A DNA stretch of 64,000 nt, from positions 124,001-188,000 of the forward strand of contig JAHBSI010000001.1 of NCBI GenBank assembly GCA_019639195.1, in the 5' to 3' direction. Shown one piece after another: positions 35,179 through 42,854 of this stretch (positions within the stretch are counted from its first letter, which is position 1; every line of letters begins with the position of its first letter). The position numbers were made by a program, and so were the translations under genes. The notes beneath the pieces were generated by a model. That model made no database searches and was not told the origin of the DNA. It saw only the letters and a program-made list of their open reading frames with translations. This stretch comes from Acidobacteriota bacterium (GTDB lineage: Bacteria > Acidobacteriota > Blastocatellia > Pyrinomonadales > Pyrinomonadaceae).

Positions 35179-35272
35179 CGTATAGCTTTTCGGGGCCTCT
35201 TCAATTGGAACTTGTTGCCCGAAAATGTGCAAGCTAAGATGTAACGACAAGATACGCGGCCGCAGAATTTGA

Positions 35273-35929
35273 ATGATAACTCTCTCAAACGTCTCAAAGA
35301 TCGTCCCGTCGGGGACGGATTCGCTCACAATTCTCGACGGCGTCTCGATCGAGATCGCGCAAGGTGAATTCGTCGCGATCACCGGCGCTTCTGGCAGCGG
35401 AAAATCAACACTTCTCGGCCTTATCGCCGGTCTTGACGCGGCGACAAGCGGCGAGATCATCCTCGACGGTGAGAACCTTTCGACCGCGAATGAAGAGCGG
35501 CTTGCGGCGATCCGGAGCGAAAAGATCGGCTTCGTCTTCCAATCCTTTCACCTGATCCCCAGCCTGACCGCCGTCGAGAATATTCTGATACCGATGGAGA
35601 TCGCCGGCCATCCGAATGCCCGTGCACGTGCCGAACTCCTGCTTGAAAGCGTCGATCTCGCGAATCGAGGGCATCATTATCCGCACGAACTTTCGGGCGG
35701 TGAACAGCAACGCGTCGCGATCGCACGTGCCTTCGCAAACTCGCCGAAGATCCTGCTTGCCGACGAACCGACCGGCAATCTCGATTCAAAGAACGGCACA
35801 CACATCTTCGAGCTTATGGTCGGCCTGCACGAGAAGAACAACGTCACGCTCGTCCTTGTCACGCACGACGATAACCTTGCCGCAAGAGCCGTCCGCAGGA
35901 TCGTGCTTTCGGATGGCAAGGTCGTTTGA
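35273..35929 (+). CDS. ybbA: ABC transporter ATP-binding protein (YbbA/LolD-like)
   Basis: 218 residues. Walker A GASGSGKST, Q-loop FVFQSFHLIPSLT, signature LSGGEQQRVAIARA, Walker B KILLADEPTGNLD and H-loop VLVTHD are all intact. It belongs to the MacB/LolD/YbbA class that works with FtsX-type permeases, often as mechanotransmitters rather than classic importers. The permease gene starts 6 bases after its stop. The tesA neighbour across a 94-base divergent region mirrors the E. coli tesA-ybbA-ybbP locus. Confidence 0.93.
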   Translation: MITLSNVSKIVPSGTDSLTILDGVSIEIAQGEFVAITGASGSGKSTLLGLIAGLDAATSGEIILDGENLSTANEERLAAIRSEKIGFVFQSFHLIPSLTAVENILIPMEIAGHPNARARAELLLESVDLANRGHHYPHELSGGEQQRVAIARAFANSPKILLADEPTGNLDSKNGTHIFELMVGLHEKNNVTLVLVTHDDNLAARAVRRIVLSDGKVV

Positions 35930-35935
35930 GAGCCC

Positions 35936-38455
35936 ATGAGCTTTGTCCTGACATTGACCGCAAGAGAGCTGCCATCGTCATCGCGGCGGCTTCTGGTGTC
36001 ATTCCTTGCGATCGCGATCGGCGTCGGTTCGGTCGTCGCCCTGCGGTCACTCATCAAGAACCTCAAAGCCGTCGTCGCAACGGACGTCCGAGCGTTGCTG
36101 ACGGCGGATATCGACATCTCTTCGACAAATGAACTTTCGCCGAGCGTGATCGAGAAGATCGAATCGGCCGTGAAGGCTTCAGGCGTGGTTGACGGCCGAA
36201 GCGAGACCGTAACGGCTTCCGTCATGGCTCGCCCTTCCGATACGTCGAAACAGGCTGTAAAATTCGTTGACCTTCGCGGAGTTACGGACAACTTTCCGCT
36301 CGTCGGCGAATTCCGGCTCGCCGACGGCACGGAATTCACAACTTCGCTTCTCGAAAACAACGGAGCCGTCATTTCGCAGCTGACCGCCGAAGACCTCGGC
36401 ATCACCGTCGGCGAAAAGATCAAGATCGGCGATGACGAATTCAGGGTCAGCGGTATTTTCACGGAAGAACCCGGCGGCACGAGCGGCGTTCGTTTTGGCG
36501 GCCGCGTTTATATCAGCAAACGCGCGTTCGACGCTTCCGGCCTTGCACAAACGGCGCGGGTCCGCAGGCATCTTCTGCTGCGAACGACCGACGACCCGAC
36601 TGCGTTGGTAACGGCCTTGCGAGACGCTCTTGCAGGCGATGCCGTGACGGTTGCGAGTTATCGTGAACAGCAGGAAAATCTCGGCGAACAGTTTACGCGA
36701 ATGGAGGATTATCTCGCACTCACGGGCCTTCTGATCCTCGTGCTCGGCGGCATCGGCGTCTGGAATGTCGCACGCGCGTTCGTCGAGCAAAAACGAAAGA
36801 CGATCGCGATCTTGAAATGCCTCGGCGCATCAGGCAGACGTGTGACGGGAATTTATCTGCTGCAGATGCTCGTTCTCGGCCTCGTCGGAAGCTTATTCGG
36901 GATCTTGCTTGGGCAGGTCGCACTGCTCGTCGTCAAATGGAAGTTTGCCGAAATTCTTCCCGCAAAAATGGCATTCGGCGTTCCGCTCGAAACAGCCCTT
37001 CAAGGCATTTTCCTCGGCGTTGCGATCTCGCTGCTATTCTCTGCCCTGCCGCTTGTGCAGATTCGAACGATCCGCCCGCGTGTTCTGCTGCACGACGCGA
37101 ACAACCAAAGCGTCAGCCGTCTTGACCGCACTCGCTGGGCGATCGCCTTAACAATGCTGCTCGGCCTTCTCGCTCTTGCCGTTTGGCAGGCCGGCTCGTT
37201 CAAGGTCGGGGCGTACTTTCTGATCGGGCTGAGCGTTGCCGCGGCGGTACTCTATTCGGCGGCGGGAATATTCACATTCCTTTTAAGGAAACTGCGGCGG
37301 ATCAACTCCTTCTCACTGCGACAGGGCATCAACTCACTTTATCGCCCTGGTAATCAAACGCGAGTCGTGCTCCTTACCGTCGGGATGGGAGCATTTGTCG
37401 TTCTTGGTGTTCAAATGATCGCCGCGAACCTCCTGCACGAATTCAATTTCTCCGAACGCAGTAATTTGCCGAGTTTGTTCTTCGTGGATATCCAGCGAAG
37501 CCAGATAGATGGCCTTGCTTCGATGATCAAGGGCCAGGTGGCTGAAGCTCCGGAGATCGTCGCAATTACGCGCGCAAGGCTCGCATACGTTAACGGTGAA
37601 CCGATCGATTGGAAGGATCGCGAGATCCGTCAGCAGTCCGGTCAGATCGGGCGTGAATTCGCGATAACTTCCCGGCAGGAACTTGACCAGAATGAAAAGA
37701 TCATCGATGGGAAATGGTGGCCCGAGCGAAACGATGAGCCTCAAGTCTCTGTCGAAGAGAATATGGCTCGAAGGCTGAAGATCGCACCGGGTGATTCCAT
37801 TACGTTCGAGATCTCCGGCAGGCCGATCACCGCGAGGGTAACGAATATCCGCGACATCGACGTGAAGCAGGCTCGAACAGCGTTCGTATTTGTTTTTCGG
37901 CCGGGAACTCTCGAGTCCGCACCCCAGACGTTTGCCGCAAGCATCCTGAAACACACACCGTCGATCGTCCGTCAGAAACTCCAGCGAACCGCGATCGACG
38001 CCTATCCGAACGTGCAGATAATCGATGTCGATGACGTGCTTGCCGCGGTTCAGAAGATGATCGCGAATTTCGTGCTCGCGATCTCAGTCGTAGGCGGCTT
38101 CGTTATCTTGAGCGGCATTATGATCCTGATCGGGTCGATCGCTCTCACAAAATCGCAGCGCGTCTATGAACATTCGATCCTAAAGGCGCTTGGAGCGAAC
38201 CGGAAGAAGCTGACCGCGATGCTTTTTGCGGAATATGCCCTTGTGGGCACGTTGGCCGGCCTTCTCGGGGCCGGATTCGCGTCCGTGATGTCCTGGGCCG
38301 TCCGCCGCTATCTGATGGAGATCAGCTGGCGATTTGACTGGATCGTTTTTGGCGAAGGCGTGCTAGCTACCGCCGTCCTTGTGAGCATCGTCGGCGTCGC
38401 GGCAAGCTTTGACGTCCTATTCAAACGGCCGCTTGCAACGCTGCGTTCACAATAG
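35936..38455 (+). CDS. ybbP: FtsX-family ABC transporter permease (YbbP-like)
   Basis: 839 residues, the size of YbbP. The build is one N-terminal transmembrane helix (LLVSFLAIAIGVGSVVAL), a MacB-like periplasmic domain, then groups of helices (YLALTGLLILVLGGIGVWNV; LLQMLVLGLVGSLFGILLG; WAIALTMLLGLLALAVW), a second periplasmic domain and a last FtsX set (IMILIGSIALTKSQRVYE; LAGLLGAGFASVMSW). It pairs with the ATPase encoded just upstream. The role is probably extraction or processing of envelope lipids or lipoproteins, inferred from its class and from tesA. The last 50 bases of the gene recur in diverged form at 39583-39660. Confidence 0.92.
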   Translation: MSFVLTLTARELPSSSRRLLVSFLAIAIGVGSVVALRSLIKNLKAVVATDVRALLTADIDISSTNELSPSVIEKIESAVKASGVVDGRSETVTASVMARPSDTSKQAVKFVDLRGVTDNFPLVGEFRLADGTEFTTSLLENNGAVISQLTAEDLGITVGEKIKIGDDEFRVSGIFTEEPGGTSGVRFGGRVYISKRAFDASGLAQTARVRRHLLLRTTDDPTALVTALRDALAGDAVTVASYREQQENLGEQFTRMEDYLALTGLLILVLGGIGVWNVARAFVEQKRKTIAILKCLGASGRRVTGIYLLQMLVLGLVGSLFGILLGQVALLVVKWKFAEILPAKMAFGVPLETALQGIFLGVAISLLFSALPLVQIRTIRPRVLLHDANNQSVSRLDRTRWAIALTMLLGLLALAVWQAGSFKVGAYFLIGLSVAAAVLYSAAGIFTFLLRKLRRINSFSLRQGINSLYRPGNQTRVVLLTVGMGAFVVLGVQMIAANLLHEFNFSERSNLPSLFFVDIQRSQIDGLASMIKGQVAEAPEIVAITRARLAYVNGEPIDWKDREIRQQSGQIGREFAITSRQELDQNEKIIDGKWWPERNDEPQVSVEENMARRLKIAPGDSITFEISGRPITARVTNIRDIDVKQARTAFVFVFRPGTLESAPQTFAASILKHTPSIVRQKLQRTAIDAYPNVQIIDVDDVLAAVQKMIANFVLAISVVGGFVILSGIMILIGSIALTKSQRVYEHSILKALGANRKKLTAMLFAEYALVGTLAGLLGAGFASVMSWAVRRYLMEISWRFDWIVFGEGVLATAVLVSIVGVAASFDVLFKRPLATLRSQ

Positions 38456-38478
38456 ACCAAGTTCTATGGTCAAAATGG
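38401..38478 (+). repeat. direct repeat, copy A (ybbP 3' end)
   Basis: Aligns without gaps to 39583-39660, with 61 of 78 positions identical by hand count. It covers the last 18 codons of ybbP and 23 bases after the stop. Confidence 0.8.
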
Positions 38479-38537
38479 CGGCCCTAACCCATTTGTAGGG
38501 TGCGATCCTGATGCCTCGCTATTATCACAACCCCCGG

Positions 38538-39278
38538 TCATTTCCTCTCCATCTTTGATCCTGCAAGGAATGGGAGATTCTCCATAAAGTCGGCTGTTTG
38601 GGCAATGGAAATCGATTTGCCGCCGCCAACTGATACAATTCGATTGCCTTTGATAATGTAGAAAGGCCCGCCACAGGTCGCACCCTCGGCAACTTCAACA
38701 CCATCTTTCTTGAAGGCAAAGCGAAGCGGTGCATCCGATTTGCAATCCTTGCTTATATTCCCTTCCTGTTCGAGCCTTGCGCGACTTTCGCTGCCGAAAA
38801 TATCGACCAAGTAAATGAGATAGTCTTCACTTGGCGGAATCGAATACATACCGGCATACCATTGTCTTGTACCCCAAACGTCACCATGCCCCGGATATCG
38901 CTCCTTAAGTTTAAAGTCTTTGACTTGATTTGGAAGGTTCTCAAGAGAATCTGCCGGGCGAATGTTTCGATACGCTAGAAAGCCCAGGACGCTGGCGACC
39001 AATACTAAGCCAATGATGACGACGGCTAATGATCCGAGTATCAGTTTCCATCGCCCCTTCTTAGGTGCCGTCGACTGCATTCCTGTTGATGTCGGCGAAC
39101 CCGAATTCAATCCCTGCTGAACGTTGGGAAAGACCGTTGAAACCTGTTTCCACTCCGATCCTCCGACGGGAATGCATAGATCGCTCGGCGAGAATTCATT
39201 CCCTCTAAGCTTTTCGACGATCTCGTTTTCCGTAAAGGGGCCGTATTGCATGCCGCTTTTGCTCATGTAATAGTTCAT
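38538..39278 (-). CDS. GYF_2 (DUF4339) domain membrane protein
   Basis: 246 residues from ATG 39278, chosen because GGAGAGAG precedes it and the GYF_2 domain begins there (MNYYMSKSGMQYGPFTENE, then GSEWKQVSTVFP). The domain (residues 1-55) is probably a cytoplasmic peptide-binding module. It is followed by a polar linker, one transmembrane helix (WKLILGSLAVVIIGLVLVAS) and an outer domain of about 130 residues that I do not recognise, with three cysteines. The gene lies between two copies of the ybbP 3' end, so it probably arrived, or was duplicated in, as a unit. Confidence 0.75.
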   Translation of the reverse strand: MNYYMSKSGMQYGPFTENEIVEKLRGNEFSPSDLCIPVGGSEWKQVSTVFPNVQQGLNSGSPTSTGMQSTAPKKGRWKLILGSLAVVIIGLVLVASVLGFLAYRNIRPADSLENLPNQVKDFKLKERYPGHGDVWGTRQWYAGMYSIPPSEDYLIYLVDIFGSESRARLEQEGNISKDCKSDAPLRFAFKKDGVEVAEGATCGGPFYIIKGNRIVSVGGGKSISIAQTADFMENLPFLAGSKMERK

Positions 39279-39645
39279 ATTCTCTCTCTCCGGTTTCGAT
39301 TGGGGCCCAAAGGCAAGGGACGCCCCGATCTTTGAAAAATTCCTTCCCGACGCATCATTGCTCGATCGTAAAAACCTTCGATTGAGCACGAAAGGTCCAA
39401 CTTTGAGAAAATATTAGGACGGACGTGAGTCCAAAATCCTTGCCAAAAGTTCTTTTTTTCTTCTTCTTTTTCTTCCGACCGCGGAAAATATCAACAAACT
39501 GGAAGAAAAGCCTAAAACTGTATGCGCACCTTCCTGTCGCTCCGGACAGACGGCGCTGCAAGAAAGGCTCAACCCGCGCGCAGGTTAGCTCCGCCGTTCT
39601 ATTCAAAAGGCTGCTTACAACACTGCGTTTAGGATAGATCGAGTT
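39279..39645. other. intergenic region with T-rich tract and ybbP remnant
   Basis: 367 bases without a supported gene. It holds a pyrimidine-rich tract at about 39450-39477 (runs of T broken by C) and, from 39583, the second copy of the ybbP end. Short open frames on both strands (for example 39425-39637 and 39355-39606) owe their length to the low-complexity tract. Confidence 0.6.
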
Positions 39646-39660
39646 CTATGGTTGAAATGG
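39583..39660 (+). pseudogene. direct repeat, copy B: remnant of the ybbP 3' end
   Basis: Translated in the same frame as ybbP, it reads VLFKRLLTTLRLG followed by a stop, against VLFKRPLATLRSQ at the true ybbP end. It is 78% identical to 38401-38478 at DNA level. Its right end overlaps the last five codons of the orphan gene on the minus strand. Confidence 0.75.
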
Positions 39661-40938
39661 ATGGCCTTCGAGGACGGACCGCATATTTACCTGAGCAAAG
39701 AGCGTCTCAAGGTACGCTCCAAAGCGATGGATGATCGGAACAAGGTCCTTTGTCTGGCGGGTAACACGGATCTCTTCGACAAATCGTTCGAAGGTTTCGA
39801 TATCTTTGTAGAACAGAAAACGGATCGAGCTGGCAGAGAATTCACTGAGCTTTGCGTTGAGAGCCTCAGCATTCTTCTTATCGCAATTTTCTTCGGCCGC
39901 ACGCGAAAGCTTTGCCATCGAATGCAGTTCGTTGCGGAGGCGGATCGAATACTCGAGCTTCGCGGCGAAATTCGGAAACATTTCGTTCGGATCCACCGAA
40001 TCGTCGAGATCTCGCGAGAGCACGGTAACGATCTGTTGAAAACTTTCACTCAGCTGCGCGTATGCGGCCTCGGTCCGGGCATAAACACCGACCGCAGAAC
40101 GCGTGCCCATTATTCCGACAAGCTCCTGCGCAACTGCCTTCTTGAGCTCGACCGCGGCGGTATAAGATGCTCCGTCGAGTGAATCCGTCACCGCACCGCC
40201 GGCATCACCGAGTCGCTGTACGCGCCGATTTAGACGTTCTATCATCTCGCCCGTCATCGCGTGAGCTTTGGCAAAAAGCACAACGGCAGGCTTCATCGGT
40301 TCGTCCCGTTCGAGCATTCCGCCGACGAGGTCGAGGACGGCAAGGATCCTGCCGAATGACGCGATCGTATCAACTATCGGCGACGACTCACGGCCTTCAA
40401 CAAATTTCCGAACGGTCTTTGGAAGATTCTCCGTGGTCTCCTGGTCAACCAGGGATACAAGGGCTACATACGCGGGCTCGAAACGCAGGTTTGCAAGCAA
40501 TGCATCGGCAAGGAAGCGGAATTCAGCCGCCGATATTGTATCTCCGCGAAGAGCGGCATCAAGCCGGAACAGTTCGGCCCGGATCGTCCGCGATAGGCTG
40601 GGAAGGGCGGCCGTTGCGACCCCAAAAAGATGTGGCGAAGGATCGTCTCCCGTTCGATCATGCAAAATGAGCATGAACAGGCTATGAGAACATCGGCGGA
40701 GGGCGACCTGAAGTATGCGGGCCTCTCGACGCAGATCCGGATCGGCAGCTCCCGTTCGCAGGTCAGCAAATGGCCGACCGCCGGCAGATGCGAATACATC
40801 TACACCGCCCAGCCACCGTGCCGTTTCAAGCAAGACCTGCGAAACGTTCACTGTCACCGGCGGGATGCCGTTGGCTGAGGAATAGCCAGCGTCAAAAGCA
40901 AGGGCTTCGACGTCGTTCTCAATTAATCCGATAGTCAA
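39646..40938 (-). CDS. conserved protein of unknown function
   Basis: 430 residues, soluble, without signal peptide or recognised domain. It is predicted mostly helical: the front third contains VTVNVSQVLLETARWLG and LRREARILQVALRRCSHSLF, the middle LVSLVDQETTENLPKTVRKF, and the end LRNELHSMAKLSRAAEENCDKK. The C-terminal codons lie in the duplicated segment shared with the ybbP end. Length, reading-frame integrity and codon use look like a real gene. The 159 bases upstream, shared with rdgB, are AT-rich and without a clear promoter. Confidence 0.65.
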   Translation of the reverse strand: MTIGLIENDVEALAFDAGYSSANGIPPVTVNVSQVLLETARWLGGVDVFASAGGRPFADLRTGAADPDLRREARILQVALRRCSHSLFMLILHDRTGDDPSPHLFGVATAALPSLSRTIRAELFRLDAALRGDTISAAEFRFLADALLANLRFEPAYVALVSLVDQETTENLPKTVRKFVEGRESSPIVDTIASFGRILAVLDLVGGMLERDEPMKPAVVLFAKAHAMTGEMIERLNRRVQRLGDAGGAVTDSLDGASYTAAVELKKAVAQELVGIMGTRSAVGVYARTEAAYAQLSESFQQIVTVLSRDLDDSVDPNEMFPNFAAKLEYSIRLRNELHSMAKLSRAAEENCDKKNAEALNAKLSEFSASSIRFLFYKDIETFERFVEEIRVTRQTKDLVPIIHRFGAYLETLFAQVNMRSVLEGHPFQP

Positions 40939-41097
40939 GGTATTATCTACTTCCCGCCAAGAATTCGACGAGGGAATACGAGAGATCGTACAACGCGGGC
41001 AACACGCAAAACTACGCGTCGCAATTAATTATCGCAATTTATGTTCAGTTTTTGCAAGAATAATCTGATTATCATTGCTTTCGGCGGCTAATGACCT

Positions 41098-41715
41098 ATG
41101 GAAAAACGGAAGCTTCTTCTTGGAACCACCAATAAGGGCAAGATCGCTGAGTTGGCCGAGATGCTCGGCGATATGGACGTCGAGATCCTATCGCTTGATC
41201 AACTCGCCCCGGTCGCAGAGGTTGCGGAAACAGGATCGACATTTGCCGAGAACGCAAGGTTGAAGGCAGCGGCGTACGCGAGCGCTTTTCAATTGCCGAC
41301 GCTTGCCGATGATTCGGGCTTCGAGGTCGAAGCTCTCGATTGGCGGCCGGGCGTATTCTCTGCTCGGTATGGCGGCGACGCTGCTCCAACGTTTCCGGAA
41401 AAGATCGAGCTTCTCCTTTCTGAGATGAAGGCAAGCGGCGGCGGTTCGCGCGCTGCGAGATTCAAATGTGCGGTCGCCTTCGCGTCCGCAGACGGCAAGA
41501 TCGTCGCGGAAACCGAAGGAACGGTGACCGGAAATGTAGTCGAGAGCCCGCGCGGAAACAATGGTTTTGGGTACGATCCTATCTTTGTTCCGGACGGCCT
41601 TGTGCATACGTTTGCGGAATTGTCATCGGCGGAAAAAGCGTCTCTAAGCCACCGCGGAAGGGCACTTTTGCAAATTATCCCGTATTTACGCACGTTTTTG
41701 GGCAATTTGACTTGA
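41098..41715 (+). CDS. rdgB: XTP/dITP pyrophosphatase (HAM1 family)
   Basis: 205 residues, the normal length. It hydrolyses non-canonical purine triphosphates (XTP, ITP, dITP) to monophosphates and so keeps them out of nucleic acids. Motifs: [12 protein letters not shown] (substrate binding), [27 protein letters not shown] (catalytic Asp/metal), GVFSARYGG, and [11 protein letters not shown] with LSHRGRAL at the end. All are intact. The tRNA-Pro gene lies 60 bases downstream. Confidence 0.95.
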   Translation: MEKRKLLLGTTNKGKIAELAEMLGDMDVEILSLDQLAPVAEVAETGSTFAENARLKAAAYASAFQLPTLADDSGFEVEALDWRPGVFSARYGGDAAPTFPEKIELLLSEMKASGGGSRAARFKCAVAFASADGKIVAETEGTVTGNVVESPRGNNGFGYDPIFVPDGLVHTFAELSSAEKASLSHRGRALLQIIPYLRTFLGNLT

Positions 41716-41775
41716 CCTTGGGCAACTCTCGCCGTAAAATCCGACACTTGGATTCGTTCCCAAGATGATCCCTGG

Positions 41776-41852
41776 CGGGGCGTAGCACAGCCTGGTAGTG
41801 CGCACGGTTTGGGACCGTGAGGCCGCAAGTTCGAATCTTGCCGCCCCGACCA
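41776..41852 (+). tRNA. tRNA-Pro (anticodon UGG)
   Basis: 77 bases including the encoded CCA (41850-41852). The acceptor arms CGGGGCG (41776-41782) and CGCCCCG (41842-41848) pair fully. The D-arm GCAC...GTGC, the anticodon stem CACGG/CCGTG around TTTGGGA (anticodon TGG), and the T-loop TTCGAAT are all present. UGG reads most or all proline codons when wobble-modified. Confidence 0.97.
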
Positions 41853-41990
41853 TTTGGCCGAAGGCGGCTTAAGAAGTGCGATTCATCTATGGCTCCGGAT
41901 GAGACTGATCTCCGCCCGGATCTAAACGTGATCCTTATACAAGGGATTCCTTATTTTCACAACCCAATTTTGGAGGATACTTAAAAAACT

Positions 41991-42272
41991 ATGGCTCGTA
42001 TGACCCAAACGGAAATCATCAACACCCTCGCCGAGAAATGCGGCTGCAAGAAAGCTGATGTCAAAGGCATCTTTGATGCATTAGCAGAAATGGCTGTAAA
42101 GGAAGTCAAGAAGAATGGCGAATTCACAGTCCCCGGCTTCGGAAAACTGAAGAAAACGCATCGCAAGGCCCGCGAAGGACGCAATCCGGCCACCGGCGCA
42201 ACGATCAAGATCCCTGCGAAGACGACCGTCAAGTTCTCGCTCGGTAAAGCAATGAAAGATTCCGTCGCGTAA
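41991..42272 (+). CDS. HU-family DNA-binding protein
   Basis: 93 residues. The N-terminal dimerisation helices (MTQTEIINTLAEKCGCKKAD) and the beta-arm (GFGKLKKTHRKAREGRNPAT, with the Asn-Pro that intercalates in DNA) are typical of HU/IHF. It bends DNA without strong sequence preference and helps to compact the nucleoid. The ribosome binding site GGAGG (41972-41976) is 14 bases before ATG 41991, slightly far. A strong terminator follows, so the gene is probably monocistronic. Confidence 0.95.
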   Translation: MARMTQTEIINTLAEKCGCKKADVKGIFDALAEMAVKEVKKNGEFTVPGFGKLKKTHRKAREGRNPATGATIKIPAKTTVKFSLGKAMKDSVA

Positions 42273-42296
42273 CACCGCATACGGTAGCGAAAAATC

Positions 42297-42339
42297 CTGG
42301 GATATGCATATCTTGTATGTGCGTATCCCAGCTTTTTTT
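42297..42339 (+). terminator. rho-independent terminator of the HU gene
   Basis: CTGGGATA (42297-42304) pairs with TATCCCAG (42324-42331); inner bases extend the stem imperfectly, and CTTTTTTT follows. Confidence 0.9.
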
Positions 42340-42382
42340 GCAGTTTGACCGCATTTTGACCACTTTTCGGGCAAAAAAAATG

Positions 42383-42412
42383 GTGACAAACGCCCGCCCA
42401 TTCTGCTATTAT
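42383..42412 (+). promoter_or_regulatory. sigma-70-like promoter
   Basis: GTGACA (42383-42388) and TATTAT (42407-42412) are separated by 18 bases. Transcription would start near 42419, leaving a leader of about 120 bases before the GTG at 42542. Confidence 0.6.
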
Positions 42413-42419
42413 TAGTTCA

Positions 42420-42541
42420 CAAGTTGAGTTGAAGCCGGAAACGGCACCAATTGGCTCGGGATTTGTATCCGTGCGCGTTCAGCTTTTGGTTCGATCTTCT
42501 CGTTAGGAACGAGCCATTTATTACAGAAGGAGAACATTAAA
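42420..42541 (+). promoter_or_regulatory. structured 5' leader with alternative pairings
   Basis: Three pairings can be drawn. GCCG-GAAA-CGGC (42434-42445) is a GNRA-capped hairpin. CTCGTT/AACGAG (42499-42504 with 42508-42513) is a local hairpin. GGCTCG (42453-42458) with CGAGCC (42510-42515) would close a large domain and excludes the local hairpin. The ribosome binding site AAGGAG is at 42527-42532. The layout is that of a regulated leader; no known riboswitch class is recognised. Confidence 0.4.
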
Positions 42542-42790
42542 GTGGCAGCAGCTAGACCAATGACACTGCAGGACAGAGTACTGCAGATCGACCACATCCA
42601 GGCACGCCGATATACAAAACTCGTCGGCGACACGCTTGAGATCGCAACTGAGGGCATTATTAGACACCTTCGTGCCTGTGCACGGATGGACGTGAACCCT
42701 GATGCATCGGCAGTCCGAGAGATAATCGACGACGCGATCAACGGAAGAAGGGTCTTCGCCGAAACGTCGAATGACCGACTAGCCGCCTAG
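42542..42790 (+). CDS. small conserved-looking protein of unknown function
   Basis: 82 residues from GTG 42542, 9 bases after AAGGAG; ATG 42560 is in frame but too far from that site. The protein is soluble and mostly helical, with balanced charge (RVLQIDHIQARRYTKLVGD, TEGIIRHLRACARMD, AVREIIDDAINGRRVF). I do not recognise the family; RNA polymerase omega was considered and rejected, as its N-terminal motif is absent. It has its own promoter, a structured leader and a strong terminator, so it is a single-gene unit and probably well expressed. Confidence 0.7.
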   Translation: MAAARPMTLQDRVLQIDHIQARRYTKLVGDTLEIATEGIIRHLRACARMDVNPDASAVREIIDDAINGRRVFAETSNDRLAA

Positions 42791-42827
42791 AATAGCAATA
42801 CTTAATTCTAAAGTAATACAACCTCGA

Positions 42828-42854
42828 GCCGCTTCATTTGAAGCGGCCTTTTTT
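42828..42854 (+). terminator. rho-independent terminator
   Basis: GCCGCTTC (42828-42835) and GAAGCGGC (42840-42847) form an 8-base-pair stem over ATTT, followed by CTTTTTT. The T-run overlaps the stop codon of the opposing membrane-protein gene. Confidence 0.92.

Noticed and set aside
35179..35460. N-terminal extension of the esterase gene
   Set aside because: The extra 94 codons are antisense to ybbA and would bury the lipoprotein signal peptide in the middle of the protein.
35677..36480. 267-codon open frame on the minus strand
   Set aside because: Antisense to ybbA and ybbP; Ser/Thr-rich shadow composition.
39425..39637. 70-codon plus-strand frame with a run of Phe
   Set aside because: The frame is made of the pyrimidine-rich tract plus the ybbP remnant. 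It is reported as a remnant and not as a gene.
38401..39660. Insertion sequence around the GYF_2 gene
   Set aside because: The flanking repeats are direct and belong to ybbP; there are no terminal inverted repeats and no transposase, so a transposon is not supported.
41289..41828. 179-codon minus-strand frame crossing rdgB and the tRNA
   Set aside because: It would read antisense through a fully paired tRNA-Pro gene and an intact rdgB.
41776..41852. tRNA-Pro as an integration site
   Set aside because: No integrase and no second copy of the tRNA 3' end is visible in the following sequence, which is housekeeping (HU).
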